Origin: Treponema denticola
GTDB taxonomy: Bacteria; Spirochaetota; Spirochaetia; Treponematales; Breznakiellaceae
Reading direction: 5' to 3'
NCBI GenBank assembly: GCA_020719845.1
Contig: DYPP01000002.1
Span: 1 to 35,159 of the forward strand
Length of the DNA: 35,159 nt
Part shown: piece after piece, positions 20,344 to 32,009 of the stretch
How positions within the stretch are numbered: the first letter of the stretch is position 1
Layout: each line of letters starts with the position of its first letter
Position numbers and translations under genes: made by a program
The notes under the pieces: generated by a model
The model's input: only the letters and a program-made list of their open reading frames with translations
Told to the model about the DNA's origin: nothing
The model's database searches: none

Positions 20344-22812
20344 TCACCAGCGGTGCCTGGGGTACCGGCCGCGCATCTCCTTGCGGATTTCCTGGTAGGA
20401 ACCGGTCCAGAAGCCCGCCAGATCGCGGGTTATCTGCAACGGCCGTCCGGCGGGGGACAAGAGGTGAAAGACGACCGGGACGCCCAGCACCGCCGGATTT
20501 TCCGCGCAGCCGAAGAGTTCCTGGATCTTGGCCTTGAGCACGGGTTCGCCGGAAGCGTAGTCCAGCTGTTTCGGCCTGCCTCCGGAAAGGGCGTAGTGCT
20601 CGGGAACCAGCCGCGCCAGTTCCTTCATCTCCATCCAACCGTATCGTTCCGCCAGCGCGGCGGCCAGGCTTTCTCCGGTCAGAACCGGCGCGTCGCCCGC
20701 GGGCGCGCCGTTCCAGAGGTAGGGTCCCAGCCAGAGCGGGCTTTCGCGGATCAGCGCGTCATCCGTCCAGCGTTCCTTCAGCGAGGCGTCCGCCCCGTGG
20801 TCGGTTAGAAAGCGGATCCGGTCCAGCAGGCGCCGGGGGGCGTCTTTCTGTTCCGTCCAGGGCAAAACGTCCAGACCGTCTTTCGCAAGCAGCTCCGGCA
20901 GAGCAGCGGCGGCTTCTTCCCGGCTGGTTTTGACGCTGGTCCGAGTGAGGAGCAGCTTGCCCGCGGCCAGGGTTGAAACGGTGCGGGGCACCAGACCCTT
21001 CCATTCCACCCGCCGCTCCTCCGTCGTTGCCGGCGCCAGCGCGCTCCGGGCGGTTTCCGCGTCCAGGGGCACCGCCAACCTGATGCGCCCCAGGCGATCG
21101 CCCGCGTCCACCTCCACCGCCGCCAGCCATTCTTCCCCGGCCAGCGGCCCCTCGACGCGGGCTTCCCGGCCGGAGGTAAAGCGGAAGCGGCCGGGCTCCT
21201 GCCGTCCGGCCACCCGGTCGGGGAAAGCCGCCGCCAGCAAGGAACCCGCGTCGGCTTCTTCCGCCGCCGTATAGCGGCCGCCGTCGGGTCCGCCGGCCAC
21301 GCCCAGCCGGCGCAGCAGGTCCCCCTGGACGTCCCGGGTACGGCGGATCCAGTCTTCCTGGCCCCCGGATTCGTCCGGGTCGCGGCGCAGGGCCGCCAGC
21401 CGCCGCCTGAAGTCCGCGTCGTCCCGGATGTTGGAACCGTCCCGGTCGGCCAGGATGGCCGCGGCGGCGCAGGCCAGCGGGCTGCCCGAACCCGCCAGCA
21501 CCAGGGCGCCCAGTCGGGGTTCCAGGCCCAGGGACGCCATGCGGCGCCCCTGGACGGTGGGCGTCGCGGCGGCGTCCAGGGCGCCGAGGCGGACCAGCAA
21601 TTCTGCCGCCAGGTCCCAGGCGGCCCGGGGCGGCGGCGTCAGCCAGGACAGGTCCTCGGGGCGCCGGCTGCCCCAGAGGGCGCACTCCAGCACCAACGCG
21701 GACAGGTCCAGGCGCAGCATTTCCGGTTCGGTCTGGCTGGACCGGGCCTGATCGGGCCGCCAGAGCCGGACGCAGCGCCCCGGACCCAGCCGCCCGGCGC
21801 GACCCGCCCGCTGGTCGGCAGCGGACAGGGCGGCTGCCTCCAGGGACAGCCGGTTCATGCCCGTGGGTAGGTGGAACCGTTCCAGCCGCACGTAGCCCGA
21901 ATCCACGACCAGGTCGACGCCGGGCACGGTCAAGCCCGTTTCGGCGACGTTGGTGGCCAGGATGATCCGCCGTTTTCCGTCCCCGCCGCCGACCGGAGCG
22001 ATGACCCGCCGCTGTTCCGCCAGGGACAGACCGCCGTGCAGGCTAAAAACCTGGACTCCGGAGGACGCAAGGCGGGAACGCATTTCTTGCTCCGCATCCT
22101 GGATCTCCCGTTTGCCCGGTAAAAACACGAGCATGTCCCCGGCATCCTGCCCGGCGCCGCGGCGGTCAGCCGCCAGCCCCGCCGCTGCGGCGCCGCATTC
22201 CCGTCCCAAACGGTCCCGTCCGGGCAGGGGACGGTAGTCGAGTGTCACCGGAAACACCCGGCCGGGGCAATCGATGACCGGCGCGCCGATGAAGTCCGCC
22301 ACGGCGCCGGCGTCCAGGGTGGCCGACATGATGACCAGGTTCAGGTCCTCCCGCATTCGGCGCAATTCCAGCACAAATGCCAGCGCCAGATCCGCCTGCA
22401 GGGAACGCTCGTGGAACTCGTCGAAAATCAGCGTCCCGACGCCGGCCAGATCCGGATCGGCCTGCAGCCGGCGGACCAAGAGTCCCTCGGTGAGCACTTC
22501 GATCCTGGTGCGGGGGGAGCTCTTTTTTTCCATCTTGACCGCGTAGCCGACCCGCCCGCCGGGTTCCTCGCCCAGCAGGTCCGCCATGCGGGCGGCGATG
22601 CTCAGGGCGGCCACCCGCCGGGGTTCCAACATCAGGATGCGCCCCGGTTCCGGGGTGTCCGCCAGCAGCGCCAGGGGAACCAGGCTGGACTTGCCGCTGC
22701 CCGGGTCGGCGCGGATCACCACCGCCCCCCGCCCGCCGAGGGCGGCCCGAATCCGGGGCAGGCAGGGAACCAGGGGCAGGCCGGTTTCCCGCAGTACTTC
22801 GGGGATGGTCAT
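20344..22812 (-). CDS. hrpB: ATP-dependent helicase HrpB
   Basis: An 822-residue DEAH-type helicase. Seen: Walker A as DPGSGKSS (36-43), the DEAH box as DEFH (132-135), motif III SATLD, motif V NVAETGLTVPGVDLVVDSG and motif VI DQRAGRAGR. The HrpB C-terminal domain follows, ending with PVVFHLLSPAGRPLQITRDL and WTGSYQEIRKEMRGRYPRHRW, the family's characteristic tail. The length is as expected. The biological role of bacterial HrpB is poorly defined. Its ATG shares one base with the stop of the upstream membrane protein gene (TAATG). It is the last gene of the ligA operon. Confidence 0.93.
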   Translation of the reverse strand: MTIPEVLRETGLPLVPCLPRIRAALGGRGAVVIRADPGSGKSSLVPLALLADTPEPGRILMLEPRRVAALSIAARMADLLGEEPGGRVGYAVKMEKKSSPRTRIEVLTEGLLVRRLQADPDLAGVGTLIFDEFHERSLQADLALAFVLELRRMREDLNLVIMSATLDAGAVADFIGAPVIDCPGRVFPVTLDYRPLPGRDRLGRECGAAAAGLAADRRGAGQDAGDMLVFLPGKREIQDAEQEMRSRLASSGVQVFSLHGGLSLAEQRRVIAPVGGGDGKRRIILATNVAETGLTVPGVDLVVDSGYVRLERFHLPTGMNRLSLEAAALSAADQRAGRAGRLGPGRCVRLWRPDQARSSQTEPEMLRLDLSALVLECALWGSRRPEDLSWLTPPPRAAWDLAAELLVRLGALDAAATPTVQGRRMASLGLEPRLGALVLAGSGSPLACAAAAILADRDGSNIRDDADFRRRLAALRRDPDESGGQEDWIRRTRDVQGDLLRRLGVAGGPDGGRYTAAEEADAGSLLAAAFPDRVAGRQEPGRFRFTSGREARVEGPLAGEEWLAAVEVDAGDRLGRIRLAVPLDAETARSALAPATTEERRVEWKGLVPRTVSTLAAGKLLLTRTSVKTSREEAAAALPELLAKDGLDVLPWTEQKDAPRRLLDRIRFLTDHGADASLKERWTDDALIRESPLWLGPYLWNGAPAGDAPVLTGESLAAALAERYGWMEMKELARLVPEHYALSGGRPKQLDYASGEPVLKAKIQELFGCAENPAVLGVPVVFHLLSPAGRPLQITRDLAGFWTGSYQEIRKEMRGRYPRHRW

Positions 22813-23723
22813 TAAAAGGCGAACCGTTCCTTGACCGTCAGGCCGCCGGTCTGCTCGATGCGCAGTTCCAGCCGGTCCCCGGGGGCTACGCGTTTATGCA
22901 CCGCGCTGCCGTAGAGGGAACGGACGATGCCCGCTTCCCGGGCGCTGCCGTCGGTGCGCACCAGTTCCATCAACTCCGTCAGGCGCTCCCGGTAGATCTG
23001 CGGGGTAAGACCGTAAATGTCCTCGTCCGCACGCTGAAAGACGTAGGGAACCCCCTGGTCATCCAGGGCGCCCAGGGAAATCCCTTCCATCTGGGGCACT
23101 TCGTCGCTGAATACCCGATACGGGATGGCGATGTTCACCCGCCGGCCGGAAGCGATCTGGGAATACTCGAAGTTGAGGACGATGGCGTCAAAATAGATGT
23201 CCCGTCCGGGTATGAGGATTTCTTTGCGCTCCACCGCTTCCCCGGCCTGGGACGGGGCGTAGAAGTCCAGGGCCAGCCGGGTCTGCCCGTTCTGGACCGA
23301 AAGCACCCGGACGTCGGCTACCTTGACGCTGCGCTCCAGGTTGCGCAGCAGGGTGGACAGTTCCTGGATGCGCCGGGCGGCGGCGGCGGCTTCTTCCAGA
23401 CCGGCGATGGTCTGCCCCACGGCGGTGATCGTCAACGCCAGGGCGACGGTCACCAGCAGCGTCGGCAGGGAGAGCAGCAACCGGGCGCCCAGACTGCCCA
23501 GGCTGTCCAGAATCGCGCCGATGCCGTCGGTCGGCCGAAAGCGCACCCCGGCGGCGGCGGCCAGCAGCGAAGCCTGGCGGAGGGACCGGAGAACGCGGAA
23601 AATCAGGATGACCGCGACCGTCCCGGCCAGGGACAGCAGCCCCGGGGTGCTGGTGAACAAAAAGACGAGCACCTCCGAGAGCTTCTTGACCAGATCGAGC
23701 AAAAGTTCACGATTTCCTTCCAT
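22812..23723 (-). CDS. Membrane protein of unknown function, paralogue of the upstream gene
   Basis: A 303-residue protein with two N-terminal membrane regions (about residues 15-45 and 78-102), a short coiled-coil-like stretch (108-130) and a large beta-rich extracytoplasmic domain (135-303). The C-terminal half resembles the upstream 212-residue protein: both have a [I/F]P[Y/V]RVF[S/T]D motif, then GVPYVF or GVPAIL, and then [S/G]xAVH inside VRSLYGSAVH or IRGYFGNAVH. This points to tandem duplication with a different membrane anchor. I do not recognise the family. It probably works as a cell-envelope pair with its neighbour. The stop overlaps the hrpB start. Confidence 0.75.
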   Translation of the reverse strand: MEGNRELLLDLVKKLSEVLVFLFTSTPGLLSLAGTVAVILIFRVLRSLRQASLLAAAAGVRFRPTDGIGAILDSLGSLGARLLLSLPTLLVTVALALTITAVGQTIAGLEEAAAAARRIQELSTLLRNLERSVKVADVRVLSVQNGQTRLALDFYAPSQAGEAVERKEILIPGRDIYFDAIVLNFEYSQIASGRRVNIAIPYRVFSDEVPQMEGISLGALDDQGVPYVFQRADEDIYGLTPQIYRERLTELMELVRTDGSAREAGIVRSLYGSAVHKRVAPGDRLELRIEQTGGLTVKERFAF

Positions 23724-23735
23724 GAGTATCCTGCC

Positions 23736-27044
<3,309 letters not shown>

Positions 27045-27048
<4 letters not shown>

Positions 27049-27695
27049 CGATCCTTTACGGGTACGGCGTCGGTCATGGCAGCCACGCCCGCAACCGGGT
27101 CTTCCGCCCAGAGCGCCACGCTCCGGGCGGCGGGAGGCAGCTTCAGGTCCGCCAGGCTCCCGGTCCGGGTGGTAAGCGGCAGTTTTTTGATCAGGCCGCC
27201 CTTTTCATCGTAGACGATCAACTGGTGGTCCGGGTAATCGGATACGACGGCGTAGCGTTTTTTTTCAAGGTCCAGGCTCGGAAAGGCGCGGCGCTGACCG
27301 GAGGCGTCGTCAAAAGCCAGCGTCCGTTCCGCCCGGGCGCCGCTTTTGTCCACCAGCACCGCCCGGTAGGCCCCCCGCGGCAGGCTCGCATCGTCGGCCA
27401 TGGCGATGTCGTGGGAACCGATCCAGGTCTGCCCCGACTTTTCCACCCGGATCCAGTCCGCATCGGTCAGCTTCCAGACCAGCTGCTCCCGGTCGTGCAG
27501 CAGATAGACTTCCGCCAGGTCTTCGGTTCCGTCTTCGTCCTCGGCGCTGATGAAAAAGCTGAAACGTTCCCGCACGGCTCCGTCTTCCTGCCGGTAGACG
27601 AGGCGCAGCTGCGCGGCGGGGATACGCGGCGCCGCCTGGGAACATCCGGCCAGGACCAACAGCGCCGCCGACAGCCATATATAGGTTTTAACCAC
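27045..27695 (-). CDS. Lipoprotein of unknown function
   Basis: A 216-residue protein with a short signal peptide and lipobox LAGC (lipid-modified Cys18), followed by a beta-rich exported domain with alternating patterns such as RFSFFISAEDEDGTEDLAEV and WIGSHDIAMADDASLPRGAY. I do not recognise a named family. It starts with GTG at 27695 without a clear ribosome binding site. It appears to be the first gene of the trmB-ligA-hrpB operon, and an A/T-rich TATATA stretch lies about 10 bp upstream. It overlaps trmB by four bases. Confidence 0.72.
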
Positions 27696-27713
27696 ACTGA
27701 AACTATATAGTCC

Positions 27714-27741
27714 TTGCCGCCCTGAGGCAAGCGTATATACT
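27714..27741 (+). promoter_or_regulatory. Promoter of the glutaredoxin cassette
   Basis: TTGCCG (27714-27719) and TATACT (27736-27741) are 16 bp apart; the -10 matches five of six positions. The predicted transcription start is near 27748, which would make the small ORF beginning at 27750 leaderless or place it in the 5' leader of the glutaredoxin gene. The same 70-bp gap must also hold the promoter of the divergent lipoprotein operon. Confidence 0.5.
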
Positions 27742-27749
27742 ATGGAACC

Positions 27750-27986
27750 ATGCGGGAAGATCGGAAAAGCGAGCTGAGGGCCAGCCGGGACGCCTCAGGC
27801 TGCGCCGGCATCGCCTGGTGCTTCGGCAAGCACGATCGGCCGTGGACGGGCCGCCCCCTTTACGGTACAGTGCGCTTCATGAACTCCGGCGGTCTGAAGC
27901 GCAAGTTCGACGCCGACCTGTACGTCTATCGAATGCGCCGCATGAAGGAGGATCGATGTTCGACTATCTCAAGTACACCCAGGTAG
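27750..27986 (+). CDS. Small hypothetical protein overlapping the glutaredoxin start
   Basis: A 78-codon frame just after the promoter. Codon third positions are strongly G/C up to the glutaredoxin start and lose that bias after it, which is what coding sequence in this genome looks like; so the first 68 codons may be truly translated. It is Arg-rich, with two cysteines near the start (CAGIAWC) and a basic end (KRKFDADLYVYRMRRMKEDR). It overlaps the glutaredoxin gene by 31 bp in another frame. No family is recognised. If it is not a gene, the 200-nt stretch is a long untranslated leader. Confidence 0.4.
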   Translation: MREDRKSELRASRDASGCAGIAWCFGKHDRPWTGRPLYGTVRFMNSGGLKRKFDADLYVYRMRRMKEDRCSTISSTPR

Positions 27987-28258
27987 CGGGTAAAAACGAC
28001 CGCCACGACGTGGAGGTCTACGCGCTTTCCACCTGCGGCTTCTGCAAAAGGGCGCTGTATTTTCTGAATGAAAACCACATTGCCTACCGCTACGTGTACG
28101 TCGACCTGGTATCCATCGACGTCAAGAACCAGGCCAAGGAAGCGCTGAAGGCGCAGTTCGCGGAACACGTCAGTTTTCCCTACGCCGTCATCGACGGCAA
28201 AACCACCCTGGTCGGATTTTTGGAGCTCGATTGGCGCAAAACGCTGCTGGATGCGTAA
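27956..28258 (+). CDS. Glutaredoxin-like thiol-redox protein
   Basis: A 100-residue thioredoxin-fold protein with the active site CGFC (Cys27, Cys30) in VYALSTCGFCKRALYFLNE. The central strand-helix order of glutaredoxins and a cis-Pro loop (VSFPYAVIDGK) are present. AAGGAGG five bases before the ATG at 27956 decides the start over the longer open frame upstream. It is directly followed by a ferredoxin-thioredoxin-reductase-like gene, which suggests that this protein is the electron acceptor of that reductase in place of a classical thioredoxin. Confidence 0.9.
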   Translation: MFDYLKYTQVAGKNDRHDVEVYALSTCGFCKRALYFLNENHIAYRYVYVDLVSIDVKNQAKEALKAQFAEHVSFPYAVIDGKTTLVGFLELDWRKTLLDA

Positions 28259-28281
28259 TTCCGCGGCGCAAGGAGGATTGG

Positions 28282-28608
28282 ATGGCCGAAAAATCGCTTG
28301 AACAGACAAAACATTTTACCGCAATGGTGGCGGCCAAGCAGGGCTGGGTGCTTTCCGCGGACGCCGAGCTCTACCTGGACCTGGTCGCGGGCTTGACCAC
28401 CAATTACAACCGCTACGGGTATTACCTGTGCCCCTGCCGGGACAGCGAAGGCAGCCGGGACCTGGACCGGGACGTCCTCTGCCCCTGCGAATACGCCAGG
28501 GCGGATATCGCCGAGTATGGCCATTGCTATTGTTCCCTGTACTGGTCAAAGGAATTCGCCGCCAAAGGCACGCCCGCCGTGGCCATTCCCGAACGTCGGC
28601 AAGACTAG
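28282..28608 (+). CDS. Ferredoxin-thioredoxin reductase catalytic-subunit-like protein
   Basis: A 108-residue Fe-S/disulfide protein with three CxC pairs: CPC (Cys50, Cys52), CPC (Cys67, Cys69) and CYC (Cys82, Cys84, preceded by His81). Plant and cyanobacterial catalytic subunits have CPC, CPC and CHC with four cysteines holding a [4Fe-4S] cluster and a nearby disulfide; here the His precedes the last pair instead of splitting it. It should reduce disulfides of a small redox partner, probably the glutaredoxin encoded 23 bp upstream, with electrons from a ferredoxin. AAGGAGG lies before the ATG. The TAG stop lies inside the terminal repeat of element B. Confidence 0.88.
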   Translation: MAEKSLEQTKHFTAMVAAKQGWVLSADAELYLDLVAGLTTNYNRYGYYLCPCRDSEGSRDLDRDVLCPCEYARADIAEYGHCYCSLYWSKEFAAKGTPAVAIPERRQD

Positions 28609-28742
28609 CAGGCTGTTGAAAATCGCGTATGCGATTGTTCAACAGCCTACCTTGATGGTGCATTTGTGCAGCGTTTCACTGGAAACGCGAACAAATGCGA
28701 AGGGTGTTGGAAAAGCAACCGGCTTTTTCAACACCCTGCTAG
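28605..28742. repeat. MITE-like intergenic element B (138 bp)
   Basis: The two ends form an inverted repeat that matches at 17 of 18 bases: CTAGCAGG[C/G]TGTTGAAAA. Three hairpins fill the element: a 17-bp stem (28610-28626 against 28631-28648 with one bulge), a nested stem with arms 28660-28667/28691-28698 and 28671-28677/28682-28688, and a 16-bp stem near the right end (28701-28737). CTAG at each outer edge may be part of the repeat or a palindromic target duplication. It fills the whole gap between two convergent genes, and both TAG stop codons lie within its ends. The TGTTGAAAA end motif resembles transposon termini, so I read it as a non-autonomous element. Confidence 0.7.
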
Positions 28743-29905
28743 AGGTTGAAGCTCAGCGAGATGACGGTGGTGTCGGATTCCTTGATCTGGCTGACCAGGG
28801 ATTCGAACTTCACGCCCACCTTCTCGCAGGCTTCATTCAGGTAGGAAAGGTAGTACAATCCCAATTCGGAGTCCGCGCCGCCGGCGGGCAGTTCTTTGTA
28901 AAAATCGAACAGGCTCTTTTTCTTGAGGTCCGCCGCTTTTTTTGCCTCGATGCTGTCTTTGACCGTCCGGTACTCGGCTTCCCGGTTGTAGAGGGTAACC
29001 TGCAGCTTGCCCTGGGTACCGATCGACGAACTGGTGCCGCCGATCTTCCAGGATACGTACACCAGTTCATCCTTGCGCCGCAATTCCTCGATCACTCTCT
29101 GCCGGATGTTGGGATCAAAAAGGACGGCGTTGGAATCCATGGTGCCCCGGTACAGCTGGGCCGCTTCCCGCCGCAGGCTGGCGTTTTCCGTGTTGACCGC
29201 CAACTCGATGATCATCAGCGCCACGTACTCGGCGATCCGGGACCGTTCCATATATTCCGCCAGGATGGCCCGGACGTCCCTGATCAGGGCTTCGTACCCG
29301 TCTATACCCCGAAACTTGACCAGGATGAACCAGTTCAAGGGCCGCATGGTGTTGAGGAATTTTTCGCTCAGGAACAGCTGGATGTTTTTTTCGTCCGGCA
29401 GCAGGTCGGTGTTGCGGGTGATCTGAACGCGCAGGGGCGACAGGAGCTCTTCCCTGATTTCCGCCACTGCGGCTTGTTGTTCCTTGAGATAATTCTGCAG
29501 GAACGTATCGTTGAAGCGGGTTTTTTCATCGATGATCGACTGGGTGTTGGCCCGATTCCAGCGCTTGATCATGTCGGAAGTCAGAATTTTGGATAAAAGA
29601 TAGGCGTTGAATTGCCGATAGAGCACGCCGTAGACGACGAGCTTGGAAAGATCCATGACTTCCTGGCGCCGGGAAACCAGCTCAATCCGGGAAATTTCGA
29701 TTTTGGAGATATAATCGATCAACAGCATCCGCTGGATCGAGGACGGCACGAACTTGTCCAGCACCAGGCCGTATTCATCCACGTTGTCCGCCAGCTTGAA
29801 GCGGGCCAGGCTTTTGTTCTGCTTGATGAAGACCGTCGTACCTATTTCGGTCAGGACGACCTTGAGAGGCAGATCGAGAACGGTTTTTCTTTCCTGGTTG
29901 GACAT
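28739..29905 (-). CDS. Conserved-looking cytoplasmic protein of unknown function
   Basis: A 388-residue protein without signal peptide or membrane segment. It is rich in charged helices (about residues 60-290), with a likely beta-containing C-terminal domain (290-388) that includes KIGGTSSSIGTQGKLQVTLY and ends ISLSFNL. I do not recognise the family. The N-terminal part (VLDLPLKVVLTEIGTTVFIK) is short beta structure. It has its own near-consensus promoter and an AAGGAG ribosome binding site, and is transcribed alone. Its TAG stop is inside element B. Its monocistronic, well-promoted organisation suggests steady expression. Confidence 0.75.
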   Translation of the reverse strand: MSNQERKTVLDLPLKVVLTEIGTTVFIKQNKSLARFKLADNVDEYGLVLDKFVPSSIQRMLLIDYISKIEISRIELVSRRQEVMDLSKLVVYGVLYRQFNAYLLSKILTSDMIKRWNRANTQSIIDEKTRFNDTFLQNYLKEQQAAVAEIREELLSPLRVQITRNTDLLPDEKNIQLFLSEKFLNTMRPLNWFILVKFRGIDGYEALIRDVRAILAEYMERSRIAEYVALMIIELAVNTENASLRREAAQLYRGTMDSNAVLFDPNIRQRVIEELRRKDELVYVSWKIGGTSSSIGTQGKLQVTLYNREAEYRTVKDSIEAKKAADLKKKSLFDFYKELPAGGADSELGLYYLSYLNEACEKVGVKFESLVSQIKESDTTVISLSFNL

Positions 29906-29935
29906 TCCGTCCTCGCTCCTTGATGATCTGGGGCC

Positions 29936-29964
29936 ATTATAACCGGCCGGGGGGCTTCTGTCAG
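29936..29964 (-). promoter_or_regulatory. Sigma-70-type promoter of the 388-residue protein gene
   Basis: On the minus strand, CTGACA (29959-29964) and a perfect TATAAT (29936-29941) are 17 bp apart. The predicted transcription start is near 29929, giving a leader of about 24 nt with an AAGGAG ribosome binding site. Confidence 0.7.
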
Positions 29965-29972
29965 CACTGTTC

Positions 29973-30001
29973 TTGACGCGTTCTCCGGCTTCATCTATGG
30001 T
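29973..30001 (+). promoter_or_regulatory. Candidate promoter of the 666-residue membrane protein gene
   Basis: TTGACG (29973-29978) and TATGGT (29996-30001) are 17 bp apart. The predicted transcription start falls at about 30008, which is the GTG start codon itself, so the mRNA could be leaderless. It sits back to back with the minus-strand promoter at 29936-29964. Confidence 0.45.
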
Positions 30002-30007
30002 TGCGGA

Positions 30008-32008
30008 GTGAACCTACCCTTCCGCACGGCGGGAATCCTGTTGGCGCTGATCGGTCCCACGCTTCTTGCGCAGGTCCCGGCGGCGTCCAAACGGGCCCTT
30101 CTGCTGCAAACCCTGCAAAACCGGGGCATCGCCCACCAGGAGCGCCCCCTTTTTTCCGCCTACGGGTCTTTTGGCGCTTCCATCCACGTTCTTCTACCCG
30201 GTTCCGCGCCGGGGCGGTCGCGGGACGAAACCTTCATCCTGGCCATTCCCCTGTTGGCATCGGAGGGAAACGCCCCGATCCTGAGCTGCGGTTCGCAAAC
30301 GGCCCTCGAATTTATCCGCCATTTCAGCGAGCACCCGGCTCCCCTGGATGTTTTGGTGGCTTTCCTGGAATATGAAGCACCGCTGCTGCCTTTTACCGAC
30401 CCGGCTATAAGCTATGCGGGACTCCGGGACGCCGTCGGTCGCTACGATGATCCGGAAAACGTGACCATCCTGTACCTGGATCTGCCGATAGCCGCCCGGG
30501 AACTGACCATCCACCACGGTGCCGGTGCTTCCGTCGCCCCGTTGCGCCTGCTCCGACCGCTGCCGGACCTGCTGAAACGCCGGGGAATCCCTTTCAGTCT
30601 GGCGGTGCACTACAACGAACTGTATCGGCTCGGTCTGGTCCGCGGGCCGGAAGCCCTGGGAATCATCCAGGCCCTGGGCAGCGAAGGTTTGTATCTGGGC
30701 GCCCATCCGGAACCCGGCGCGGGCGGATCGGTCAGCTGCGCCGGTCCGGAGCTGGCCGCCGTTCTGGCGGAGTACGCCGAAAGTTTGGCCCGCGGCCCGG
30801 CGGAGCGGGACTATCACTATTCGGTGCTGACGCTGGGAACCCGGACCTTCTTCATCCCTGAAACCGGCACGGTGATTCTTTTCCTGGCTTTGACCGCCCT
30901 CGTCCTGGCGGGCGTCCTGATTCATTCGCTGGTCCACCGCAAGATGCTCCTGGTCCAATGGAAGATTTTCCTGCGCCGGTCCTGGGTCATACCCCTCTAC
31001 CTGGCGCTGTTGTACGCCAGCCTCTGGTCCGCGGGCGTCCTGTATGACCTGCTGCTGCGCGGTTTCGGCGTCCATGCGGCCGCCGCGACCTACGGCGGGG
31101 CAATCCTGAAGGTATTCATGGCCCTGGCGGCATACGCCCTGCTGTACCCCTTGGCCGCGGGGCTTAAAATCCCGCGGCGGGCGCACTTTTACGGGCACGC
31201 GGCGCTGGTCTTTGCGGCCGCGGGTTTGCTGGTGGCCGCGAGCCTGGACGCGACCTTTATTCCCGTCTTTCTGTGGGCTTTTGTCTTTTCCTGGCTGGCG
31301 GCGGTGCTGCCTTCCCCCGGGGCCGTGTTCGTCTGCGCCCTCCTGGCGCCGTTGCAGATTCTCGCCGCCCTGGGCAACGCGGTCGGCAGCGGCGACGACA
31401 GCGTTGCCCTGCTGATCATGAGCGGCGCGCCGCTGAGTACGCTGTACCTGGCCTTTTTGCTCCTGCCCTTCATGATGCTGTTCAAGCGAGTTCTGTTGCT
31501 GGTTTCAGGACGAAGGCCGCGCGCGTCCCGGATACGCCGCTGGCTTCCCCGCGTGCTTTTTATGATCGCCAGCGTGGCCGCGACGCTTTCCTACGTTTAC
31601 CAGCGTTCCGGGCAGGGCGCCGATCCATCCCGGGCACTTCCCCTGGAAATCCGGAACACGCTGATTCCCGGCTTGACCGTGCGGGAACGCGCCTTTCTGG
31701 ATCGCCGCATCCTCGAGGTGACCCTGTCGGTGGATCAAGCGCCGCTCCGGTATGAACTGACTTTGTCCTCCGCCGATACGGACCGGACGCTGGTGGTCTA
31801 CGACGCGCCCGTGCCCTATTCCATCAGCCCGGACGGAAGCGGAGCGCGGTTTTTGCTGGGCGAACATCCGCTCAACCCGCTGGTGGCCGAACTGGTGGTC
31901 CCCCTGGACTTCCGGGGCACCCTGGAGGCGGCGACGGTCTACGCGCCGGGGACCAGGGCGCCGTATACGCGGGCGGTGCGCTATGTACGGAGCGTCGCCC
32001 TGCCGTAG
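30008..32008 (+). CDS. Large multi-spanning membrane protein with an N-terminal exported domain
   Basis: A 666-residue protein. A signal or first membrane segment (about residues 5-22) is followed by an exported domain of about 270 residues, whose GSFGASIHVLLPGS and FILAIPLLASE segments vaguely resemble degenerate M28-peptidase/GPAA1-like folds; no metal-binding set is obvious. Around eight or nine membrane segments follow (about 290-530), then a C-terminal beta-rich exported domain (535-666). The start is GTG at 30008 with no ribosome binding site; it overlaps the TGA of a five-codon mini-frame (29997-30011). The 3' end is one base from the convergent lipoprotein gene. Function unknown. Confidence 0.72.
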   Translation: MNLPFRTAGILLALIGPTLLAQVPAASKRALLLQTLQNRGIAHQERPLFSAYGSFGASIHVLLPGSAPGRSRDETFILAIPLLASEGNAPILSCGSQTALEFIRHFSEHPAPLDVLVAFLEYEAPLLPFTDPAISYAGLRDAVGRYDDPENVTILYLDLPIAARELTIHHGAGASVAPLRLLRPLPDLLKRRGIPFSLAVHYNELYRLGLVRGPEALGIIQALGSEGLYLGAHPEPGAGGSVSCAGPELAAVLAEYAESLARGPAERDYHYSVLTLGTRTFFIPETGTVILFLALTALVLAGVLIHSLVHRKMLLVQWKIFLRRSWVIPLYLALLYASLWSAGVLYDLLLRGFGVHAAAATYGGAILKVFMALAAYALLYPLAAGLKIPRRAHFYGHAALVFAAAGLLVAASLDATFIPVFLWAFVFSWLAAVLPSPGAVFVCALLAPLQILAALGNAVGSGDDSVALLIMSGAPLSTLYLAFLLLPFMMLFKRVLLLVSGRRPRASRIRRWLPRVLFMIASVAATLSYVYQRSGQGADPSRALPLEIRNTLIPGLTVRERAFLDRRILEVTLSVDQAPLRYELTLSSADTDRTLVVYDAPVPYSISPDGSGARFLLGEHPLNPLVAELVVPLDFRGTLEAATVYAPGTRAPYTRAVRYVRSVALP

Positions 32009-32009
32009 C

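Noticed and set aside
27742-27955. A riboswitch or structured RNA ahead of the glutaredoxin gene
   Set aside because: No known aptamer pattern or strong hairpin plus T run was visible, and codon bias suggests part of it is coding.
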